From the NCBI GenBank assembly GCA_016713325.1, contig JADJPJ010000059.1, positions 1 through 37,079 on the forward strand: DNA of 37,079 bases, written 5' to 3'. This document shows positions 15,164-21,982 of this stretch, piece after piece. Source of the stretch: Candidatus Flexifilum affinis. GTDB lineage: Bacteria; Chloroflexota; Anaerolineae; Aggregatilineales; Phototrophicaceae. The notes under the pieces are model-generated. The model was not told where the DNA came from. It worked only from the letters and a program-made list of their open reading frames with translations, and did not search any database. The first letter of the stretch is position 1. Every line of letters starts with the position of its first letter. A program made the translations under genes and the position numbers.

Positions 15164-16117
15164 GTGGCAGCCCGAGATGTTGTTTCCATGCCCTCCAGCG
15201 CAGCACCACCCCGCCCCAGAACGCTCACCATGAATCAGCGCCAGCGTCGCTGGGGGATCATCTTCCTCTCGCCCTGGATCTTCGGCTTCCTTGTCTTCAC
15301 GCTGTTTCCCATGCTTGCTTCCCTTTATTTCAGCTTCACCAATTTCAAGATCGGCGAGCCGATCGAGTTCACCGGACTGACCAACTGGGTGCGGCTGTTT
15401 ACCGACCAGAATACCAGTCAGGCGCTGTTCGTCACCTTCCGCTTCGCGCTGATCTCCACGCCCATCGCCATCGGGCTGCCGCTGCTGATGGCCTCGCTGC
15501 TCAATTCCAAGGTGCTGTGGGCCAAGCCGCTCCTGCGCGTGCTGTTCTACATGCCCTACATGGTGCCGGCTGTTTCCGGCATCTTCATCTGGCAGAGTTT
15601 CCTCAACGGCCAGACCGGTTGGCTCAACCGCCTGCTGCGCATCGTCGGCATCCCGGACCCGCCCAACTGGCTGTTCGACCCCAGCATGCTGACCTGGGGG
15701 CTGGTGCTCCTCGGCCTGTGGGGTGTCGGCAATGCCATGCTGACCATGCTGGCGTCGATGCAGGGCGTGCCGACCGAGTTGTATGAAGCCGCCGACGTCG
15801 ACGGGGCCAACACGTTTACCAAGTGGTCGCGCATCACCCTGCCGCTGATCTCACCGGTCATCCTGTATAACCTGGTGCTGTCGGTGATCGGCCTGATGAA
15901 CTACTTCCTGCCGGCCTACGTGCTCACCAACACCACCCGCTCCAACCCGGAGACCAACTTCTTCAACCTCAATCTCTACCGCACCGCCTTCCAGTTCAAC
16001 GAGATGGGTTTCGCTTCGGCGCAGGCCTGGTTCATCTTCCTGATCGCGCTGGTGCTGACCATCATCATCTTCGGCACGTCGAATCGCTGGGTCTACTACT
16101 CCGGGGGGGACAAATAA
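15164..16117 (+). CDS. Sugar ABC transporter permease (MalF/UgpA type)
   Basis: A 317-residue inner-membrane permease with six predicted membrane segments, the first near residues 31-52 (IIFLSPWIFGFLVFTLFPML). The cytoplasmic EAA loop that docks the ATPase is GVPTELYEAADVDGANTFTK (201-220). It is the MalF-like half of the importer whose other half begins two bases after its stop. The GTG start at 15164 has AAAGG upstream; ATG codons at 15188 and 15230 are alternatives, since the first 22 residues are Pro/Ala-rich and poorly conserved in type. No ATPase is encoded nearby. Confidence 0.9.
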   Translation: MAARDVVSMPSSAAPPRPRTLTMNQRQRRWGIIFLSPWIFGFLVFTLFPMLASLYFSFTNFKIGEPIEFTGLTNWVRLFTDQNTSQALFVTFRFALISTPIAIGLPLLMASLLNSKVLWAKPLLRVLFYMPYMVPAVSGIFIWQSFLNGQTGWLNRLLRIVGIPDPPNWLFDPSMLTWGLVLLGLWGVGNAMLTMLASMQGVPTELYEAADVDGANTFTKWSRITLPLISPVILYNLVLSVIGLMNYFLPAYVLTNTTRSNPETNFFNLNLYRTAFQFNEMGFASAQAWFIFLIALVLTIIIFGTSNRWVYYSGGDK

Positions 16118-16119
16118 AC

Positions 16120-17220
16120 ATGGCCGCGAGATCAGGTTCACTGTTGGGTTCCAGCTCGGGGTCGGTCAACACCTCTCCCTTCTACGCGCTGCAGCTTCGC
16201 AAGTTTACGATTGGTGCGCTGGTCACGCTGTTCGCCTGTCTGGCGCTGGGCGTCTACCTGCTGCCCTTCGCCAACATGGTGATGGTCGCGCTCTCCAGCC
16301 CGGAGCAGCTTTCGCAGGCGGCCAACGAATCGGTCATCCCGACGCGGCCGATCACCTTCACCTACGAGGGTGAGGAATACGAAGTCTACGAAGTGCCGCT
16401 GGCAGATGGCACGGTCGCTGAATATGCGCTGATCGACCCGGGCCGCCGCACCAGCGACATGATCGACATCAACAACCCCGACGCCGGCGTCTTCGAATGG
16501 GAAGGCAACTGGCGCATTCTGACCCCGGTGCGCGAACTGTCTTTCGCCTGGAACAACTTCCAGATCGCCTGGGAAGCCATCGAGTTCCCGCGGCTGTTCG
16601 GCAACACGCTGGTCATTGCCGTGACGGGCCTGATCGGCACGCTGCTGTCGTGCATCGCCGTGGCCTACGCCTTCGCGCGCTTCCCGATCCCCGGCAAGAA
16701 TATCCTGTTCATTATCCTGATCGGCACGATCATCCTGCCCTCGCAGGTGACACTGATCCCGACCTACGCCTTCTTCGCGGCCATCGGCTGGACCAACTCC
16801 TGGCTGCCGCTGATCGTCCCGCACTTTTTCGCCAACGCCTACAACGTCTTCCTGCTGCGCCAGTACTTCCTGACGCTGCCGCGCGAACTGGACGAGGCGG
16901 CCATGATCGACGGCGCGGGGCCCTTCACCATCCTGTGGCGCGTGATCATCCCGCAGTCCTGGCCGGCGATCATCGCCGTGGCGGTGTTCCACTTCGTCTG
17001 GGCGTGGAATGACTACTTTGGCCCGCTGATTTACCTGATCGGCAAGCCGGAATTGCAGCCGGTGTCGGTCGGCGTGCAGGTCTTCAACTTCCAGTACGGC
17101 CCGCGCCCGGAACTGGTGCAGGCGACGTCGATGATGGCGCTGGTCCTGCCGCTGATCATCTTCTTCCTGGCGCAGCGCGTCTTCATGCGCGGCGTGGTCA
17201 TCACCGGCGTGGAGAAATAG
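16120..17220 (+). CDS. Carbohydrate ABC transporter permease (MalG type) with an extracytoplasmic insert
   Basis: A 366-residue permease. Membrane segment 1 lies at about 31-56, followed by an extracytoplasmic stretch of some 65 extra residues (about 76-141, including TYEGEEYEVYEVPLADGT and INNPDAGVFEWEGNW) before the usual FGNTLVIA segment. The core then follows the MalG pattern, with the EAA loop LPRELDEAAMIDGAGPFTIL (253-272). The insert is rich in acidic and aromatic residues and could contact the binding protein or sugar. The gene begins two bases after the upstream permease stop, with a G-rich ribosome binding site inside that gene's end. It ends 110 bases before the glycoside hydrolase gene. 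Confidence 0.9.
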   Translation: MAARSGSLLGSSSGSVNTSPFYALQLRKFTIGALVTLFACLALGVYLLPFANMVMVALSSPEQLSQAANESVIPTRPITFTYEGEEYEVYEVPLADGTVAEYALIDPGRRTSDMIDINNPDAGVFEWEGNWRILTPVRELSFAWNNFQIAWEAIEFPRLFGNTLVIAVTGLIGTLLSCIAVAYAFARFPIPGKNILFIILIGTIILPSQVTLIPTYAFFAAIGWTNSWLPLIVPHFFANAYNVFLLRQYFLTLPRELDEAAMIDGAGPFTILWRVIIPQSWPAIIAVAVFHFVWAWNDYFGPLIYLIGKPELQPVSVGVQVFNFQYGPRPELVQATSMMALVLPLIIFFLAQRVFMRGVVITGVEK

Positions 17221-17330
17221 ATGCACGTGCCAGGCTGGTATCAAGACCCTCACGGACGACCCCTCCCGCGTCCGCGAGAGGGGAGTACCCCCGGACAACC
17301 ATCCGTATGATGCCGGCTCCGTGAACCACC

Positions 17331-18644
17331 ATGTTGCAGAATTGGCAACGGATAACGTGGGCGTTGTCCCTACTCCTGCTGCTCGTCGCGATGGCGGTTG
17401 CGCCCGCTTCCGCGCAGGAAGGCGACGGGGCGATCCGGGTGGATGCCGGGCAGGTGATCGGCCCGATCAACCCGTTCGTGCTGGGCGTCAATTACGGCCC
17501 GTGGGCGCTGGTCTCCGTCGAGATGGCCCCCGCCGCCGCTGAATCCGGGGTGACGCATCTGCGCTTCCCGGCCGGCCGGCATGGCGATACGCACGGCTTC
17601 ACCAAACAGCAGCTCGATCTGTTCATGCTGCAAGCGCGCGCCTGGGGCGCCACGCCGAGCGTGAGCGTCCGGCTGGAGGGCGGGACGCCGGAGGCGGCCG
17701 CCGAGATGGTGCGCTATGCCAACGTCGAAAAGGGCTACGACATCCGTCACTGGAGCATCGGCAACGAGCCGGATCTTTATCCCGACTACTCCGTCGAACG
17801 CTTTAATACGGACTGGCGGGCTATTGCCGAGGCCATGCTGGCCGTCGACCCGGACATCGTGCTGATCGGGCCGGAAGTCAGTCAGTTCCCGTTCACGCCG
17901 GAAGGGACGGAGTACACCAACGTGCGCCGCGAATGGGTGCGCGCCTTTCTGGAAGCGAACGGCGATCTGGTCGATATCGTCGCCGTGCATCGCTATCCCT
18001 ACCCGCAGACGATGAGTTCGCCGCCCACGACCATCGAGGAACTGCGCCAGAACGCGCCGGAATGGGATGTCGTGGTCGAAAACCTCCGGACGGTCATCCG
18101 CGAGACGATGGGCCACGAGATGCCCATCGCCCTGACCGAGCTCAATTCGAGCTGGGCGCATGTCAGTGGCGGGGAGGCTTCGCCGGATTCGTTCTACCAT
18201 GCCATCTGGTGGGCCGACGTGCTGGGCCGGATGATCCGCCAGCGCGTCGATCTGGTCAACTATTTCGCGCTGGCCACATTCGGCGCGAACGGCGCCTTCG
18301 GCCTGCTCGATCGCTATGATGAGCGCCCAACCTACTATGTCTATCCGCTCTACAGCCGCCTGGGCGGCACCCTGATCGCCAGCGAGTCCACCGACCCCGA
18401 CGTGACCGTCACGGCCGCGTTGAGCGACGCCGGTGCGCTGACCGTGATCGTCGTCAACCGGGGGCCGGACGCCCGCAGCCTGCCGTTGTCGCTGAGCGGC
18501 TTCACGCCGGTTGGCGATGCCGAGGTCTGGCGTCTGGATGCCGAGCACGAGGCCGAGCCGATCGATCCGGTCGCCCTGGCCGATGGCGCGACGCTGGATT
18601 TGCCGGCGCAGTCCGTGACGCTCTACGTGGTCGCCGGGCCTTAG
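17331..18644 (+). CDS. Exported clan GH-A glycoside hydrolase
   Basis: A 437-residue exported enzyme. The signal peptide (LSLLLLLVAMAVAPASA) ends at A-S-A/Q, without a lipobox. A TIM-barrel catalytic domain carries both clan GH-A signatures: the acid/base Glu146 in HWSIGNEPDLY after strand 4, and the nucleophile Glu270 in IALTELNSSW after strand 7. VDIVAVHRYPYP (214-225) is the matching strand 6 region. A small beta-sandwich forms the C-terminal 100 residues. This resembles retaining enzymes of families such as GH39, GH51 and GH79; the exact family and sugar cannot be decided by eye. Its place after the importer suggests it releases the transported sugar outside the cell. The 110-base gap before it holds part of a palindromic repeat (about 17249-17287). 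No clear ribosome binding site is seen. Confidence 0.85.
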   Translation: MLQNWQRITWALSLLLLLVAMAVAPASAQEGDGAIRVDAGQVIGPINPFVLGVNYGPWALVSVEMAPAAAESGVTHLRFPAGRHGDTHGFTKQQLDLFMLQARAWGATPSVSVRLEGGTPEAAAEMVRYANVEKGYDIRHWSIGNEPDLYPDYSVERFNTDWRAIAEAMLAVDPDIVLIGPEVSQFPFTPEGTEYTNVRREWVRAFLEANGDLVDIVAVHRYPYPQTMSSPPTTIEELRQNAPEWDVVVENLRTVIRETMGHEMPIALTELNSSWAHVSGGEASPDSFYHAIWWADVLGRMIRQRVDLVNYFALATFGANGAFGLLDRYDERPTYYVYPLYSRLGGTLIASESTDPDVTVTAALSDAGALTVIVVNRGPDARSLPLSLSGFTPVGDAEVWRLDAEHEAEPIDPVALADGATLDLPAQSVTLYVVAGP

Positions 18645-18659
18645 AAGCTCACCTCTCTC

Positions 18660-18683
18660 GGGGACGGGGCCACCCTCGTCCCC
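18660..18683 (+). terminator. Hairpin after the glycoside hydrolase gene, possible terminator
   Basis: GGGGACG pairs with CGTCCCC, extended inward by a G-T and two G-C pairs around a four-base loop. It stands 15 bases after the stop codon. The following TCCAATCCTTTC is only weakly T-rich, so termination would be partial or factor-aided. Confidence 0.45.
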
Positions 18684-18729
18684 TCCAATCCTTTCAGAGA
18701 CCTTCAAACCCCCTGGAAAAGAATCGCGG

Positions 18730-18957
18730 TCACGCGTTGGCCGCGGCGCGTTGATTCCGGCTGCGCCACTTGTTGAACCGGGGGAGCTGCCACATGGCCA
18801 CGCCGCTCAACGCCAGCACTGGCACGATCAGGAACTGAACAAGGCCGGCAAAGGTGGCGTCGGCGCGCAGAGGCGGGACGTAGAGGAATGCCCCGATGCA
18901 GGCTCCCAGTATAATGTGGGCAGTGCGCAGCATGAGGCGAATTTGCTTGCTGGACAT
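18730..18957 (-). CDS. Small two-segment membrane protein, divergent from a TetR regulator
   Basis: A 75-residue protein with two hydrophobic segments: AHIILGACIGAFLYV (about 13-27) and FAGLVQFLIVPVLALSGVAM (about 37-56), and a basic, hydrophilic C-terminus (RFNKWRSRNQ). Function unknown. ATG 18957 is preferred over the GTG three codons upstream because GGAG lies eight bases before it. It shares a regulatory region with the TetR gene on the other strand. The first operator there overlaps a TTGACA on this strand too (19003-19008), so TetR very probably represses this gene. Confidence 0.7.
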   Translation of the reverse strand: MSSKQIRLMLRTAHIILGACIGAFLYVPPLRADATFAGLVQFLIVPVLALSGVAMWQLPRFNKWRSRNQRAAANA

Positions 18958-18990
18958 GGGCAGCACTCCGTGATTAGATTGAGTATTGGA

Positions 18991-19013
18991 CTATATTGAC
19001 ACTGTCAATATAG
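18991..19013. promoter_or_regulatory. TetR operator 1, perfect 23-bp palindrome
   Basis: CTATATTGACA and its exact reverse complement TGTCAATATAG flank one central C. It carries the -35 boxes of both divergent genes: TTGACA at 18996-19001 on the plus strand and TTGACA at 19003-19008 on the minus strand. Binding here would shut both promoters. Confidence 0.75.
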
Positions 19014-19024
19014 AGCAGTATAGC
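18996..19024 (+). promoter_or_regulatory. Promoter of the TetR gene
   Basis: TTGACA at 18996-19001, a 17-base spacer and TATAGC at 19019-19024. The predicted transcript start, near 19031, is only about seven bases before the GTG start codon at 19038, so the mRNA would be leaderless or nearly so. Confidence 0.65.
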
Positions 19025-19027
19025 CAG

Positions 19028-19048
19028 GATATGGACAGTGTCAATATC
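19028..19048. promoter_or_regulatory. TetR operator 2, overlapping the start codon
   Basis: GATATGGACA and TGTCAATATC flank a central G; one mismatch separates them from a perfect 21-bp palindrome. The core matches operator 1 (ATATTGACA/TGTCAATAT). The centres of the two sites (19002 and 19038) are 36 bases apart, and this one covers the GTG start codon at 19038-19040. Confidence 0.7.
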
Positions 19049-19655
19049 GAAAAGCGCTTCTTATCATCACGGCAACCTGCGCCAGGCGCTGATCGACGCG
19101 GCCGTCGGCGCGCTGCAAACAGAGGGCATCGAGGCGCTCAGTCTGCGTAAGCTGGCGAAGGACATTGGCGTCAGCCACAACGCCCCGTATATGCACTTCG
19201 AGGACAAGGAGGCGCTCCTGGCCGCCATCGCCGAGGAGGGGTTCAAGCGGCTGGCGGAAGCGATCGAGGGCGCCTTTGAGCAGGCCGGCGCTGGCTGGAC
19301 CGAGCGGTTCCAGGGGGGATGCACCGCCTACGTGGGCTTCATGGTCGAGCATTCCGCCTACGCTCAAGTAATGTTCCGCACCTACGATTCCGCGAAAAAT
19401 CCGAGTTTTTCAACCGCCGCTGCGGCCGCGCTCCACCTGCTGGAAGTGCTCATTCAGGAAGGGCAGGCCGCGGGACATGTCGCGCCGGGCAACAGCCGCC
19501 GCTGGACGATCCTGACCTGGTCCCTGCTGCACGGCGTCTCGACTCTGTTCGGGGCCAGCGGGCATTCCCTGCCGCCGCTGGGGCAAATCACGCCGGAGGA
19601 ACTGACACGGCGCTCAATCGAATCACTCTATCTCGGGTTGAAGCCGCGGGGCTGA
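19038..19655 (+). CDS. TetR/AcrR-family repressor with WHG-type C-terminal domain
   Basis: A 205-residue TetR-family regulator. The N-terminal DNA-binding domain is clear: YHHGNLRQALIDAAVGAL, then LSLRKLAKDIGVSHNAPYMH and FEDKEALLAAIAEEGF. The C-terminal ligand-binding half has features of the WHG-type family (RWTILTWSLLHGVSTLFG). The start is the GTG at 19038; it is the only start that keeps the frame near the promoter, because the ATG at 19030 is in another frame. The GTG sits inside operator 2, so translation start and repressor site overlap. It most likely controls itself and the divergent small membrane protein. The inducer is unknown. Confidence 0.9.
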   Translation: MSISKSASYHHGNLRQALIDAAVGALQTEGIEALSLRKLAKDIGVSHNAPYMHFEDKEALLAAIAEEGFKRLAEAIEGAFEQAGAGWTERFQGGCTAYVGFMVEHSAYAQVMFRTYDSAKNPSFSTAAAAALHLLEVLIQEGQAAGHVAPGNSRRWTILTWSLLHGVSTLFGASGHSLPPLGQITPEELTRRSIESLYLGLKPRG

Positions 19656-19682
19656 GCCACGCGCCTCGCGGTCGAATCCGGC

Positions 19683-19688
19683 TATAAT
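19683..19688 (+). promoter_or_regulatory. Possible -10 box for the ankyrin gene
   Basis: A perfect TATAAT 37 bases before the ATG at 19726, in a GC-rich setting. No matching -35 box is seen at 16-18 bases upstream. Confidence 0.4.
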
Positions 19689-19725
19689 CGACGGGACCGA
19701 CCGACTTCAACCGAAAGGGGCACCC

Positions 19726-20214
19726 ATGACCGCACTGATGCAGTCTGTCAACGCTAAAGATGCCGCCAAAGTCCGCGCGCTGATCGCCCAGGGCGTGAAC
19801 ATCAACGAGTACGACTCCAGCGGGGATGCGCCGCTGGTCATGGCCGCTTACCTGGGCCATACCGAGATCGTCAAACTGCTGCTCGACGCTGGCGCCGACC
19901 TCACCGTCGTCGATCCCGGCATGAAGGCCACCGCTCTGCACGCCGCTTCCTACGCCGGGCGCACCGAAGCGGCTCGCCTGCTGGTCGAGGCCGGCATCGA
20001 GATCGACCGGCAGGGGCCGAACAACGGCTACACCGCCCTGCACGACGCCATCTGGCAGAACAACATCGACACCGCCCGCGTGCTGATCGAAGGCGGGGCC
20101 AATCTGCATCTCAAGAATCACGAGGGACAGACGCCGCTCGATTTTGCCAAAGCCAGGCGCCGCACCGAGATCGCCCAGATGATCGAGGCGAAGCTGAAAC
20201 CGGGAGAACGGTGA
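19726..20214 (+). CDS. Ankyrin-repeat protein
   Basis: A 162-residue protein made almost wholly of ankyrin repeats. At least four units are visible, with the GADLTVVD/GVNINEYD-type turns and the TALHAASYAGRTEAARLL, GYTALHDAIWQNNIDTARVL and EGQTPLDFAKARRRTEIAQM helix pairs. No signal peptide, membrane segment or catalytic domain is present, so it should be a cytoplasmic protein-binding scaffold; the partner is unknown. AAGGGG lies six bases before the ATG. It follows the TetR gene by 70 bases that include a TATAAT, which suggests its own promoter. Confidence 0.92.
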   Translation: MTALMQSVNAKDAAKVRALIAQGVNINEYDSSGDAPLVMAAYLGHTEIVKLLLDAGADLTVVDPGMKATALHAASYAGRTEAARLLVEAGIEIDRQGPNNGYTALHDAIWQNNIDTARVLIEGGANLHLKNHEGQTPLDFAKARRRTEIAQMIEAKLKPGER

Positions 20215-20349
20215 AAACGCCAGAGCCCATTGATTAGAATGCCATCAAACGCCAACCTGAATGTCTCCAGTGCAATTTTCACTGTTATACTGGCATATGA
20301 TGAGGCAGTGCAGCGCCTGATTTTGCGCCTCACGTCAATGGGGGTAAAT

Positions 20350-21024
20350 ATGATTCACAGAAAAGCTCTTCTCGGTATCGTTATTGCCGCCGCTCTATTC
20401 CTTTTCGTCTCCGTCGCATTGGCCAGTGTCTACAACGGAACGGTCGCGTTCACCTGCACCGAGGCGACTGCAGCTGGGACAGGGAGCCACGTCCTGGACC
20501 GCGACAATACTGGCACCGGGCAGGAACAGTTACGCGTCGACGTCACCGATGGCGATGGAACGCTCATTGCGAGTTTTACCTACAGTAACGCTCTAACGAC
20601 TTATAACGGCGGTATCGGCGTTTTCAACTACACTACCGCCCCGGATTTCAACCCGCTCACCTTCACGCTCACCAGCCTGGCCGGCAACGGACTTCCCGAG
20701 CAGGTCGATTATGTGCAGCAGGGGAGCTGCGTCGGTCTGCCGACCTACGGTGCGGCAGGCGCCGGCTGCGGACTGAACGTGCCTTCAGGCTCGGTGGTCG
20801 GCGAGGCGCCTCTGGGCGCGCAGGCCTACTACGCGCCGGGCGAAGTCGCCAGCGGCGTCGTGCTGAACCCGGGCACCTACATCGTGGTCGGCCTGGATGA
20901 AAGCGGGGAGTACTACAAGGTGGTCCTGGCCTGCCAGTTCGTGTGGGTCCGCGCCGAAACGATGCAGCCGAGCTTCCAGGCGCCGCAGAACGGCCAGGCG
21001 CTGCCGACCGGCGTCGTCAGCTAA
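20350..21024 (+). CDS. Exported protein of unknown function
   Basis: A 224-residue protein with a strong signal peptide (HRKALLGIVIAAALFLFVSVALA, about residues 3-25) and a mature part rich in Thr, Gly, Tyr and Asn, probably all beta strand. Cys residues occur in FTCTEA, GSCVGL, AGCGLN and LACQF, so disulfides are possible after export. No known domain is recognised. ATG 20350 is chosen because GGGGG lies five bases upstream and the signal peptide starts here; the open frame extends further upstream to 20230 but that part looks non-coding. The 135 bases before the gene contain no other gene. Confidence 0.7.
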   Translation: MIHRKALLGIVIAAALFLFVSVALASVYNGTVAFTCTEATAAGTGSHVLDRDNTGTGQEQLRVDVTDGDGTLIASFTYSNALTTYNGGIGVFNYTTAPDFNPLTFTLTSLAGNGLPEQVDYVQQGSCVGLPTYGAAGAGCGLNVPSGSVVGEAPLGAQAYYAPGEVASGVVLNPGTYIVVGLDESGEYYKVVLACQFVWVRAETMQPSFQAPQNGQALPTGVVS

Positions 21025-21161
21025 GGCAGGTTCTCGAAACAAATCGACGGCGGACGTGCAGTAGCGCGTCCCATGGGCGCCAGGATAAAGGGGTCGGGTC
21101 CGCCGCGACGGAATCAGCGCGGTCGTGGCCCCTCAAACGCCTGCCTCATGAGCAACACGAT

Positions 21162-21222
21162 CGTAGGGGAGACCCGGCGGGTCTCCCACCACAGAACGGG
21201 AGAGGCACCGCCTCTCCCCTAC
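21162..21222. repeat. Pair of palindromic repeats, GTAGGGGAGAC / CTCTCCCCTACG
   Basis: GTAGGGGAGACCCGGCGGGTCTCCC followed by GGGAGAGGCACCGCCTCTCCCCTAC: two hairpins whose outer ends GTAGGGGAGA and TCTCCCCTAC also pair with each other. It belongs to the GTAGGG/CCCTAC set seen at 10036, 34033 and 36058. The rest of the gap 21025-21263 shows no gene. Confidence 0.65.
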
Positions 21223-21263
21223 GCCCAGGTGAGTCCGACAAACACCCTCTCATCCCTCAATCC

Positions 21264-21884
21264 TTACTCCTCGTAGAACGCAATATCCTCGATCCGTTTG
21301 ATCAGCCGCGCCGGGTTGCCGGCCATGACCGCACCCGGAGCGACATCTTTCGTCACAACTGCCCCGGCCCCGATCAGCGCTCGCGCCCCGATGCGCACGC
21401 CCGGCAGCAGCACCGCGCAGGCGCCGACGATCGCGCCGGCCTCGATGTGCACGCCTTCCAGCCGGTCTTTCGATCCCCGGCTGATCGGGTAGCGGGCGTT
21501 GGTCACCATCACCCCCGGCCCCAGCCAGCAGCCCTCTTCCAGAATCGAGTATTCCGGCACGAAGACGCGGGTGTGCAGGCGAACTCGATGGCCAATCGTG
21601 ACGTGGTGCTCGACCACGCTCTGCGTACCGATGCTGACGTCGTCGCCGATTTCGTTCTCCTCGCGAATCATGACGCTGTGGCCGGTTTGCAGGTGCGCGC
21701 CGATGCGGTTGCCGGCGTAGATCACCGTATGCGAGCGGATCACCGGACCTGGGCCGAAGATCAGCGGCAGATCGCCTGGCGCATGCCCGCGGGGCGGCTT
21801 GCCCAGCACGACGAAGTCGTCCACCTGCGCGTCGTCGGGCAGGGAGACGTTGGGATAGCGCTTCACGAAACTCATGTCATTCAT
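21264..21884 (-). CDS. Left-handed beta-helix (hexapeptide) acyltransferase
   Basis: A 206-residue protein dominated by hexapeptide repeats, such as VIRSHTVIYAGNRIGAHLQ, IGDDVSIGTQSVVEHHVTIG, IEAGAIVGACAVLLPGVRIG and ARALIGAGAVVTKDVAPGAV. These fold into the trimeric left-handed beta-helix of acetyl- and acyltransferases, which use acetyl-CoA or a similar donor. The C-terminal AGNPARLIKRI is typical of the WbbJ/WlbB sugar-acetylating group. The acceptor is unknown, but an amino-sugar nucleotide is plausible. The final FYEE is exposed. ATG 21884 has AGGA eight bases upstream; M4 is a possible alternative. It follows the 582-residue repeat protein gene on the same strand, separated by a strong terminator, so it is transcribed separately. 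Confidence 0.88.
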   Translation of the reverse strand: MNDMSFVKRYPNVSLPDDAQVDDFVVLGKPPRGHAPGDLPLIFGPGPVIRSHTVIYAGNRIGAHLQTGHSVMIREENEIGDDVSIGTQSVVEHHVTIGHRVRLHTRVFVPEYSILEEGCWLGPGVMVTNARYPISRGSKDRLEGVHIEAGAIVGACAVLLPGVRIGARALIGAGAVVTKDVAPGAVMAGNPARLIKRIEDIAFYEE

Positions 21885-21915
21885 GGGAGATCATCCTGAT
21901 AGATTCTTTGTGCTC

Positions 21916-21957
21916 AAATAAAAGACGTGCCCCTTCTCCGACTGGAGAAAGGGCACG
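21916..21957 (-). terminator. Intrinsic terminator of the exported repeat-protein gene
   Basis: Read on the minus strand, CGTGCCC and TTCTCC stems pair with GGAGAA and GGGCACG around a four-base loop, with one internal mismatch (21926-21957). The stem is followed by TCTTTTATTT. It starts 26 bases after the stop codon of the gene at 21983-23731. Confidence 0.8.
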
Positions 21958-21982
21958 CCGTCAATCGTGATGATCGTAGGGC

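Noticed and set aside
16138..17298. A 386-residue open frame on the minus strand opposite the MalG-type permease
   Set aside because: Composition is dominated by Arg, Asp, Gln and His as expected for the antisense of a membrane protein gene; the plus strand has all permease motifs.
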